A DNA stretch of 5,324 nt from JAKVKY01 sp964293585 (GTDB taxonomy: Bacteria > Bacillota > Negativicutes > Acidaminococcales > Acidaminococcaceae). The position numbers and the translations under genes are program-made. Below are positions 1 to 5,324 of this stretch, piece by piece. Each line of letters starts with the position of its first letter. The first letter of the stretch is position 1. The stretch is from NCBI GenBank assembly GCA_964293585.1, contig CAXYYS010000103.1, positions 1 to 5,324 on the forward strand, read 5' to 3'. The notes under the pieces were generated by a model that worked only from the letters and a program-made list of their open reading frames with translations, was not told where the DNA came from and did no database searches.

Positions 1-449
1 TACAGGTACAACACCGGGACCCGGAGGAGGTACGATGTAGGAGCCGGGAACTGCTGGCCAGGATCGGCCTGGCGGATAAGGAAAATGCCTATCCCCGGGA
101 ATTATCCGGCGGCCAGAAACAAAGAATCGCCATGATCAGGGCCTTGATTTTAAACCCGGAGATCATGTTGTTTGACGAAGTTACCGCTTCCCTGGACCCG
201 GAAATGGTCCGGGAGGTGCTGGATATGATGATGGAGTTAGCCCGGGGTGGCATGACCATGCTTATCGTTACCCACGAGATGAATTTTGCCCGGGCCGTGG
301 CAGACAAGGTGTATTTTTTTGACCGGGGCGGTATCGTGGAAAGCGGTACGCCGGCAGCATTTTTTGAGCATCCCGTTACGGAACGGGGCCAAAAGTTTTT
401 AAACAGTTTTATCTTTAATGAGCGCAGAGCAAAGGAGCAGAAATCATGA
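1..449 (+). CDS. Polar amino acid ABC transporter ATP-binding protein (GlnQ-type), C-terminal part, 5' truncated by window edge
   Basis: This is the nucleotide-binding subunit of an amino acid importer; it hydrolyses ATP on the cytoplasmic face of the membrane to power uptake. The frame is open from the left edge (first whole codon at 3) and encodes 148 visible residues. The usual family length is about 240-250, so roughly the first 95-100 residues, including Walker A and the Q-loop, are missing. The ABC signature LSGGQ is at 102-116. It is followed by a Walker B/D-loop reading MLFDEVTASLDPE and by the H-loop in LIVTHEMNFARAVADKV. The tail, with GGIVESGTPAAFFEHP, is typical of the GlnQ/ArtP/TcyC group. 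The ATG at 132 is internal, because the signature motif lies upstream of it. The stop overlaps the start of the binding-protein gene (ATGA, 446-449), indicating translational coupling in one operon. The family is certain; the substrate is inferred only from the neighbour. Confidence 0.95.
   Translation, partial: QVQHRDPEEVRCRSRELLARIGLADKENAYPRELSGGQKQRIAMIRALILNPEIMLFDEVTASLDPEMVREVLDMMMELARGGMTMLIVTHEMNFARAVADKVYFFDRGGIVESGTPAAFFEHPVTERGQKFLNSFIFNERRAKEQKS
431..437 (+). promoter_or_regulatory. Ribosome binding site of the amino acid-binding lipoprotein gene
   Basis: AAAGGAG lies 8 bases before the ATG at 446 and inside the 3' end of the ATPase gene. It supports this start codon, which is also the one that gives a proper lipoprotein signal peptide. 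Confidence 0.8.
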
Positions 450-1324
450 ACTTACATAAATTAGCAGTAGCAGTGGCAGCGTTAGCAATCAGCAGTGCGG
501 TAGTTTTAAGCGGTTGTGGCAGCAGCGCCCCTAAAAAAGAGGCGGCGCCGGCGGCAAACGCCAAGGCGGCTTTCCGGAGCGTAGACAGCATCAAGCAGAG
601 CGGCGAGGTGGTCATCGGCGTCTTTAGCGATAAGGCGCCTTTCGGATATGTGGATAAGAACGGCAAGTTCCAAGGTTACGATATCTACCTGGGAGACCGG
701 CTGGCAAAGGATCTGGGCGTGAAGGTAAAATATGTGTCCGTGGAACCGGCCAACCGGGTGGAATATTTAAAGACCGGCAAGGTGGATATCATCCTGGCTA
801 ACTTTACGGTGACCCCGGAGCGGGCCCAGCAGGTAGATTTTGCCCTGCCCTATATGAAGGTCGCCCTGGGCGTGGTATCGCCGGTAAAGCAGGTAATCAC
901 GTCGCCGGAGCAGTTAAAGGGCAAGACCCTCATCGTGGCCAAGGGCACCACGGCGGAAACTTATTTTACCAAGCAGCATCCGGAAGTAAAGCTGCTGAAG
1001 TTTGACCAGTATACGGAAACCTATAACGCCCTGCTGGACGGACGGGGCGATGCTTTCTCCACGGATAACACGGAAGTTTTGGCCTGGGCGTTAAAAAATA
1101 AGGGCTTTAAGGTGGGCATCACTTCTTTAGGCGACCTGGACACCATTGCTCCCGCCGTACAGAAAGGCAACAAGGAACTGCTGGACTTTATTAACGCGGA
1201 TATTAAGAAATTAGCCCAGGAACAGTTCTTCCACAAGGATTATCAGGCGACCCTGGCCGAAGTGTACGGCAGCGCCGTGAACCCGGACGACCTGGTGGTG
1301 GAAGGCGGCGTGGTCAAGAAATAA
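446..1324 (+). CDS. Amino acid ABC transporter substrate-binding lipoprotein, CjaA-like (probable cysteine/polar amino acid binding)
   Basis: This is the extracytoplasmic receptor of the importer; it captures an amino acid and delivers it to the permease. The product is 292 residues, normal for SBP_bac_3 (family 3) binding proteins. A signal peptide (residues 1-23) ends in the lipobox LSGC, so Cys24 should be lipidated and anchor the protein to the membrane. An Ala/Lys/Pro-rich tether (about 25-45) leads to the two-lobed domain (about 53-275). GKFQGYDIYL (73-82) and NFTVTPERAQQVDF (119-132) are family hallmarks. Arg126 fits the ligand-carboxylate Arg, and Asp207 in FSTDNTEV fits the Asp that holds the alpha-amino group. 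From memory, the stretch from GVFSDKAPFGYVD through ANRVE, LANFTVTPER, PYMKVALGVVSP and EQFFHK closely resembles Campylobacter CjaA, a cysteine-binding protein. Cysteine is therefore the best guess, with other polar amino acids possible. The gene overlaps the ATPase by 4 bases and ends just before a terminator, so it is last in the operon. Confidence 0.93.
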   Translation: MNLHKLAVAVAALAISSAVVLSGCGSSAPKKEAAPAANAKAAFRSVDSIKQSGEVVIGVFSDKAPFGYVDKNGKFQGYDIYLGDRLAKDLGVKVKYVSVEPANRVEYLKTGKVDIILANFTVTPERAQQVDFALPYMKVALGVVSPVKQVITSPEQLKGKTLIVAKGTTAETYFTKQHPEVKLLKFDQYTETYNALLDGRGDAFSTDNTEVLAWALKNKGFKVGITSLGDLDTIAPAVQKGNKELLDFINADIKKLAQEQFFHKDYQATLAEVYGSAVNPDDLVVEGGVVKK

Positions 1325-1339
1325 ATTTAGGTTTACAGG

Positions 1340-1382
1340 CTCACAGCCGGCGGTTTTTACTGACCACGGCTGTGAGTTTTTT
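1340..1382 (+). terminator. Intrinsic terminator of the amino acid importer operon
   Basis: A perfect 10-bp inverted repeat, CTCACAGCCG (1340-1349) with CGGCTGTGAG (1367-1376), encloses a 17-base loop and runs straight into six T residues (1377-1382). It starts 15 bases after the lipoprotein stop codon. It separates the importer transcript from the downstream kinase gene. Confidence 0.92.
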
Positions 1383-1488
1383 ATGTATGGGTCGTTTCAA
1401 GATCATGCGCCTGTCAGAAATGGAAAGTAAATTTATATTTTACCTGCAAGATAAATACGGGAAAAAACCGGAGACAGCTTAAAAGCGC

Positions 1489-1517
1489 TAGGAATTGCCG
1501 CCAAAACATGTTATGAT
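1489..1517 (+). promoter_or_regulatory. Probable promoter of the hybrid sensor kinase gene (extended -10 type)
   Basis: TATGAT (1512-1517) matches the sigma-A -10 box at 5 of 6 positions and is preceded by TG one base upstream (TGT, 1509-1511), the extended -10 arrangement. With a 17-base spacer the -35 hexamer would be TAGGAA (1489-1494), a poor match that an extended -10 can compensate for. Initiation would fall near 1524 and leave a leader of about 50 bases before the kinase start. The -10 overlaps the 8-bp palindrome AACATGTT (1505-1512), a second palindrome ACAATTGT lies at 1535-1542, and GATATA is repeated at 1515 and 1528. These could be regulator sites, but such short elements are common in AT-rich DNA. 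An overlapping alternative -10 (TACAAT, 1534-1539) is possible. Confidence 0.5.
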
Positions 1518-1561
1518 ATAGCTAAACGATATATACAATTGTTTTTTTAGGGTGAGTTTTA

Positions 1562-1568
1562 GAGGGGG
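1562..1568 (+). promoter_or_regulatory. Ribosome binding site of the hybrid sensor kinase gene
   Basis: GAGGGGG lies 8 bases before the ATG at 1577. It fixes this start, which opens directly into a basic, then hydrophobic signal sequence (MRKSWRLCLLLL). Confidence 0.75.
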
Positions 1569-1576
1569 TCTCTGAC

Positions 1577-4384
1577 ATGAGAAAAAGTTGGAGGCTGTGT
1601 CTGCTGCTGCTGGCAATCTGGTGCTGCAGCATAAATATGTTGCTGGCAGGTGCCCAGGCTGCGCCCCGGACTATTAAAGTCGGGTATGCCGATGACCCTG
1701 GGTTCATCGAACGTCAGGCTGATGGTACTTATGATGGTTATGCGGTAGCGTACCTGCAGGAGATTGCCAAATATACCAACTGGAAATATGAATATGTGCA
1801 TGGGGACATCCCGGAGTTACTGAAAGATCTGCAGGACGGGTCCCTGGATTTGCTATGCGATTTAAGCTATACGCCGGCCCGGGGCAGGCAGCTGGATTTC
1901 TCCCGTTATCCCGTAGGTACGGAAGCCAGCCTGATTTATACCCAGTCCCAGAATCCCGATAAAGAAGAGGTCTTTTCGGCGGCTTCTCTGCGGGGATTAA
2001 AGATTGGTCTCCGCCATGCCACTTTCCAGAAAGAAGCTTTTGAAAAGTATGCGGCCAGGGAAAAGATCCAGTATCAGGAAGTCCTGTTCAATAACAACCG
2101 GCAGCTGTTCGCGGCTTTAAAGAGCGGCCAGGTGGATGCCGTGGTGGCTTCCAGCCTGTATCAGATTAACGAGTTCCAGCTGGCGTCCATGTTTACTACC
2201 AGTCCCTTCTACATGGTAACCGGTAAGAACCGGTCTGATGGTCTGATGGAAGAAATCAATGACGCTCTGGGGAAAATCGTGTACCGGACCCCGGATTTTA
2301 TGGCCAAGGTCCAGCATAAATATTATAACCGCAACCGGGCGCTGCTCAAACCGCTGTTTACCCAGGAAGAGCTGGCTTATATTAAAAGTCATCCGGTAGT
2401 GAAAATCGGCCATTTCCGGAAACGCTATCCTTTTTCCTATTTTGATGAAAAGAGCCAGAAATGGAGTGGTATTGCCATCGCCATCCTGCAGCAGGTGTCC
2501 CAGAAATCGGGACTGACCTTTGTGGATGAAGGTATGCCTTCCGACATGCTGCCGTTGGAACTGTTAGCCAGGGGCGATTACGATTTAATCTCCGGCATCG
2601 TGTATAACAATGAGCGTCTGGCCAACCCTAAGATTAAGATTTCTACGCCTTACTATGAAAGCAGCATGGTACTGGTAGGCGCCAAGGAACACTATTTTAA
2701 CGAGCAGTCCCGGTACAGGATCGCTATTCCTGTAGATGCCAAGGGCATAGAAAAGTATATCCGGGATAATTTCCCTGCGTATGAGGTGGTAACCTATCCT
2801 ACTTCGGAAGAGTGCATGCAGGCCGTGGTGCAAAATAAGGCAGACGTGATGATGCAGAACCTGTATATCGTCACCGCCCTTTTGCAAAGGCCGCAGTTTG
2901 ACGGGTTGGCCGTCTGGCCTACCAACCAGGTCATGGACGAGGACTTTTGCGTGGCGGGACGCAGCGATATCAATCCGCTTTTGCTCTCCGTCATTAATAA
3001 ATCCATCATGTCCCTGGATGCCAACTGGGTGAAGAACACGGTGCTGCAATATTCGGTGAATGCACCTTACCAGATGACGTTCCGGGATATCCTGCATAAA
3101 TACTACGACGTGCTCAGCGTCAGCAGTATCTTCTTGCTGCTCCTGGCCGGGCTGGCCTATTATACCTGGCAGCAGAAACAGAAACATATCCAGGCTTTGA
3201 CGGTGAAGAATCAGCAGCTCTCCCAGGCTATTGTCCAGGCGGAAGTAGCTAATGCGGCCAAGAGTCAGTTCCTGTCTCAGATGAGCCACGAGATCAGGAC
3301 GCCGCTGAATGCTATTATCGGTCTGACTACCCTGGCTCTGCAGCAGCTGGATTCTAAAGTTAAACTGGAGGATTATCTCCAGAAAGTGGTCCTGTCTTCC
3401 AAGATGCTGCTCAATATTATTAATGATATCCTGGACATGTCTGCCATTGAGAATGCCAAGCTGAAGATTGTGAAACAGAGATTTTCCCTGCAGGAATTAT
3501 TGACCGGTCTGGCAACCCTGTATACTACCCAGTGCCGGGAGAAAAAAATCCAGTTTGGATTGCGGCAGGAAGGAATACAGGATTATGATCTGATCGGGGA
3601 TAATGTCCGGCTCAACCAGATTTTGCTGAACCTGCTTTCTAACGCCGTGAAATTTACACCGGAAGGCGGCAAGGTACAGCTAGTAGTAAGTCAGCTGCGC
3701 CGGGACGAGCAGCAGGTTAATCTGCGCTTTGTGGTGCAGGATACCGGCATCGGTATGACGGAAGAGTTTTTGCACAGAATTTATAAACCTTTTGAACAGG
3801 GAACCCTGGGTACTTTTAGAAAATACGGCGGCAGCGGTCTGGGACTTTCCATCGCCAAGAATCTGACGGCGCTTATGGACGGCAAGATTGAAGTGCAGAG
3901 CCAGCTGGGAGCCGGCACCACCTTTAGCGTGGACCTGCCTTTTGGTATCGTGGCGCAGGAAGCCGGGACCAGGACGGAGCAGGTACAGGTTCCGGTTTCC
4001 TTGCAGGGTAAACGGGTCTTGCTGGTAGAGGACCATCCTATTAACCAGCAGGTGGCAACGGAAATTTTACAGCGGGCCGGCGCCGCGGTGGAGTGTGCGG
4101 CTAACGGTCAGCTGGGCGTGGAAAAATTTACCGGTACGGCGCCGGGGTACTACGACCTGGTGCTGATGGATATCCAGATGCCGGTACTGGATGGTTACGG
4201 AGCCGCTAAAGCCATACGTGCCAGCGGGCATGCGGATGCGGCCACCATACCTATTATCGCCATGACGGCGGATGCCTTTACCGCGGATGTGTCTAAGGCA
4301 CTGGCGGCAGGGATGAACGATCATCTGGCCAAGCCGGTGGATATCAAGATGATGCTGGAGGTTATCGGCAGGCATCTGCGATAA
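1577..4384 (+). CDS. Hybrid sensor histidine kinase with two tandem periplasmic SBP_bac_3 (Venus flytrap) domains and a C-terminal receiver (BvgS/EvgS-like)
   Basis: This 935-residue membrane sensor should bind a small extracellular ligand and start a phosphorelay. Domains in order: signal peptide or N-terminal anchor (about 1-28, with AQAA before the domain); first SBP_bac_3 domain (about 32-250); second SBP_bac_3 domain (about 274-495); one membrane helix (about 513-529); a short helical linker (about 532-562); HisKA; HATPase_c; receiver (about 812-933). His571 in SHEIRTPLNAI is the phosphorylated histidine, with Thr575 in the HExxT phosphatase position. ATP-binding motifs are the N-box around Asn689 (NLLSNAVKFT), G1 DTGIGM (722-727), F-box YKPFEQ (736-741) and G2 GGSGLGLS (751-758). 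The receiver has Glu818/Asp819, phospho-acceptor Asp865 (LMDIQMP), Thr897 and Lys919 (AKP), so all catalytic parts look intact. Unlike BvgS there is no PAS domain before HisKA and no HPt after the receiver, so the phosphate must go to proteins encoded elsewhere. In the first flytrap, Arg102 (TPAR) fits the ligand Arg, but the usual amino-binding Asp position is Ser192; in the second, Arg347 is present and that position is Asn428. The gene has its own promoter and follows the importer terminator. The ligand is unknown; an amino acid or related compound is inferred from fold and context. Confidence 0.95.
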   Translation: MRKSWRLCLLLLAIWCCSINMLLAGAQAAPRTIKVGYADDPGFIERQADGTYDGYAVAYLQEIAKYTNWKYEYVHGDIPELLKDLQDGSLDLLCDLSYTPARGRQLDFSRYPVGTEASLIYTQSQNPDKEEVFSAASLRGLKIGLRHATFQKEAFEKYAAREKIQYQEVLFNNNRQLFAALKSGQVDAVVASSLYQINEFQLASMFTTSPFYMVTGKNRSDGLMEEINDALGKIVYRTPDFMAKVQHKYYNRNRALLKPLFTQEELAYIKSHPVVKIGHFRKRYPFSYFDEKSQKWSGIAIAILQQVSQKSGLTFVDEGMPSDMLPLELLARGDYDLISGIVYNNERLANPKIKISTPYYESSMVLVGAKEHYFNEQSRYRIAIPVDAKGIEKYIRDNFPAYEVVTYPTSEECMQAVVQNKADVMMQNLYIVTALLQRPQFDGLAVWPTNQVMDEDFCVAGRSDINPLLLSVINKSIMSLDANWVKNTVLQYSVNAPYQMTFRDILHKYYDVLSVSSIFLLLLAGLAYYTWQQKQKHIQALTVKNQQLSQAIVQAEVANAAKSQFLSQMSHEIRTPLNAIIGLTTLALQQLDSKVKLEDYLQKVVLSSKMLLNIINDILDMSAIENAKLKIVKQRFSLQELLTGLATLYTTQCREKKIQFGLRQEGIQDYDLIGDNVRLNQILLNLLSNAVKFTPEGGKVQLVVSQLRRDEQQVNLRFVVQDTGIGMTEEFLHRIYKPFEQGTLGTFRKYGGSGLGLSIAKNLTALMDGKIEVQSQLGAGTTFSVDLPFGIVAQEAGTRTEQVQVPVSLQGKRVLLVEDHPINQQVATEILQRAGAAVECAANGQLGVEKFTGTAPGYYDLVLMDIQMPVLDGYGAAKAIRASGHADAATIPIIAMTADAFTADVSKALAAGMNDHLAKPVDIKMMLEVIGRHLR

Positions 4385-4447
4385 CCGGCAGGGCAGAGAC
4401 CCAGGTGGAATCGGAAAATTTTACGGGCCGGGAACCTGGCAGCAACG

Positions 4448-4494
4448 AAAAAAGCCCCGGGACTGTCGCTTACAGACAATCCCGGGGTTTTATT
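4448..4494. terminator. Bidirectional intrinsic terminator between the convergent kinase and iron-sulfur genes
   Basis: CCCCGGGACTGTC (4455-4467) pairs with GACAATCCCGGGG (4475-4487): 12 of 13 positions pair, with one C/A mismatch, around a 7-base loop. On the + strand the stem is followed by TTTTATTT (4488-4495). On the - strand the six A residues at 4448-4453 become a six-U tail. The hairpin lies between two converging genes, 63 bases after the kinase stop and 34 bases from the iron-sulfur gene stop, and can serve both. Confidence 0.9.
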
Positions 4495-4528
4495 TAGAGA
4501 CAGGGTTTGGAGGGGGCAGCCTGGCTGA

Positions 4529-5324
4529 TCAATCTTCCAGGATGGTGCCGTCCACGGCTAAGGTTACTACCTGCCAGGGCAGCATCTTGCCGCTTTGCTG
4601 CAGGGCGTTTTTCACGGCCAGTTCGATGCCGCCGCAGCAGGGTACTTCCATGCGGACCACGGTCACGGACTTAATGTTGTTTTCCGTCAGGATGGCGGCC
4701 AGCTTTTCCGTGTAGTCCACGGCGTCCAGTTTAGGGCAGCCGATCAGGGTGACATGGTTCTTCATGAAACGCTGGTGAAAATCTGCCCGGGCGTACGCGG
4801 TGCAGTCGGCGGCGATTAATAATTTAGCGCCGTCAAAATAGGGAGCCTGTACCGGCACCAGTTTAAGCTGGACCGGCCACTGGGCCAGCTGCGAGGTTAC
4901 CGCCGGCGCACTGACAGGCGCTGTCTCCGCCGGGCTGTTGTAACTGGTAGTGCCGGGCTGGGCGCTGTTCTGGTTAGTCCTTAACATCCTGGACTGACTG
5001 CCGGGGCAGACAAAAGCAGGACGGGCCTGAGCCTGTGGCGCTGCTGTTTGCGGCGCGCCGGGTGCAGGTGCGGCGCTGGTTAATTTCTGTGCGGCCTGGT
5101 TGCGTTTAACGGCCGCCTCGTCGTAGGCCGCAGCTTCTCTTTCAATAAAAGTGATCGCACCGGTAGGACAGGCGGGCAGGCAGTTTCCCAGTCCGTCGCA
5201 GTAATCGTCCCGCAGCAGGGTAGCCTTGCCATCTACCATGCCGATGGCGCTTTCGTGGCAGGCAGCAGCACAGGCGCCGCAGCCATTGCATTTTTTCGAA
5301 TCAATCTGTATAATTTTACGTATC
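4529..5324 (-). CDS. 4Fe-4S ferredoxin-domain protein with cysteine-rich C-terminal domain, start codon just beyond the right edge
   Basis: This is probably a cytoplasmic electron-transfer or redox protein of unknown role. The frame is open to the window edge. Upstream of the internal ATG at 5239 it reads IRKIIQIDSKKCNGCGACAA, which carries the first cluster motif, so that ATG is not the start. The visible N-terminus matches the family form M-x-R-K-I-I-Q-I-D, and the last base (a G on this strand) could be the third base of the ATG. Numbering from that inferred Met gives 265 residues, of which 264 are visible. Cluster motif one is Cys13, 16, 19, 23 (CxxCxxCxxxC). Motif two is Cys43, 49, 53 (YCDGLGNCLPACP), with Leu46 where a ferredoxin would have its second Cys. 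An Ala/Pro/Gln/Ser-rich linker (about 74-144) includes FVCPGSQS (Cys107). The C-terminal domain has Cys175 (AADCTAYA), Cys197 (IGCPKLD) and Cys230/231 (MEVPCCGG). From memory, relatives are widespread in anaerobic Firmicutes and some lie near hydroxylamine reductase (hcp) genes; that is not testable here. It converges on the kinase gene and shares its terminator, so no functional link to the kinase is implied. Confidence 0.9.
   Translation of the reverse strand, partial: IRKIIQIDSKKCNGCGACAAACHESAIGMVDGKATLLRDDYCDGLGNCLPACPTGAITFIEREAAAYDEAAVKRNQAAQKLTSAAPAPGAPQTAAPQAQARPAFVCPGSQSRMLRTNQNSAQPGTTSYNSPAETAPVSAPAVTSQLAQWPVQLKLVPVQAPYFDGAKLLIAADCTAYARADFHQRFMKNHVTLIGCPKLDAVDYTEKLAAILTENNIKSVTVVRMEVPCCGGIELAVKNALQQSGKMLPWQVVTLAVDGTILED

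Noticed and set aside
132..449. Taking ATG 132 as the start of a short 105-residue ATPase gene
   Set aside because: The frame is open to the left edge and the LSGGQ signature is encoded upstream of this ATG, so the gene is cut by the window rather than short.
1495..1517. TTGCCG (1495-1500) as the -35 box of the kinase promoter
   Set aside because: The spacer to TATGAT is only 11 bases, too short for a sigma-A promoter; the extended -10 reading explains the site better.
2585..3289. Long open frame on the - strand (234 codons) opposite the kinase gene
   Set aside because: It lies wholly antisense to the second flytrap, membrane helix and start of the HisKA part, whose motifs are unmistakable. 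Its product is His/Arg/Ile-rich with no recognisable motif, as expected from the reverse of a coding frame.
4401..4439. CCAGGT/ACCTGG inverted repeat after the kinase stop as a second terminator or RNA element
   Set aside because: Only 6 bp with a 27-base loop and no T-run. The adjacent strong hairpin explains termination, and no riboswitch or T-box consensus was recognised.
4595..4819. Small + strand open frame (74 codons) opposite the iron-sulfur gene
   Set aside because: It is antisense to the conserved C-terminal domain, has no ribosome binding site and encodes no recognisable motif.
4529..5239. Taking ATG 5239 as the start of the iron-sulfur protein
   Set aside because: The same frame continues to the window edge and encodes KKCNGCGACAAAC, the complete first cluster motif; the internal Met lies after it.
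1..5324. CRISPR arrays, tRNA or rRNA genes, insertion sequences, att sites
   Set aside because: No repeated spacer-like units, tRNA-like or rRNA-like segments, transposase motifs or terminal repeats were seen on either strand.

Overview
The window holds four protein genes: two complete ones in the middle and one cut off at each edge. All look chromosomal. The genes suggest an anaerobic, amino-acid-using Firmicute. The evidence is a polar amino acid ABC importer with a lipoprotein binding protein, strong GGAG-type ribosome binding sites, a BvgS-like hybrid kinase built on amino-acid-binding folds, and a clostridial-type iron-sulfur protein. The coding base composition is balanced to slightly GC-rich, which would fit the Negativicutes (for example relatives of Acidaminococcus or Megasphaera). 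That placement is an inference, not something the window proves.

Region 1 (1-1382, + strand) is the end of an amino acid importer operon. The C-terminal part of a GlnQ-type ATPase overlaps by 4 bases (ATGA) the start of a lipoprotein substrate-binding protein that resembles the CjaA cysteine-binding protein. A strong intrinsic terminator closes the operon. The permease is not in the window and presumably lies upstream.

Region 2 (1383-4384, + strand) starts with about 190 bp of AT-rich intergenic DNA carrying an extended -10 promoter and short palindromes. A 935-residue hybrid sensor kinase follows: signal peptide, two tandem periplasmic SBP_bac_3 (Venus flytrap) domains, one membrane helix, HisKA, HATPase_c and a C-terminal receiver. 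No PAS or HPt domain is visible. It plausibly senses an extracellular small molecule, perhaps an amino acid, and passes the signal to an HPt or response regulator encoded elsewhere. Lying beside the importer suggests, but does not show, a link to amino acid supply.

Region 3 (4385-5324) contains a hairpin with an A-run on one side and a T-run on the other, which should terminate both convergent genes. Beyond it, on the - strand, is an almost complete iron-sulfur protein. It has an N-terminal ferredoxin-like module, a low-complexity Ala/Pro/Gln linker and a C-terminal domain rich in conserved-looking cysteines. Its start codon appears to lie just beyond the right edge.

No RNA gene, mobile element, CRISPR array or long repeat was seen. 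The window looks mostly ordinary. The most interesting items are the domain layout and ligand-pocket residues of the kinase, and the incomplete second cluster motif plus cysteine-rich C-terminus of the iron-sulfur protein.
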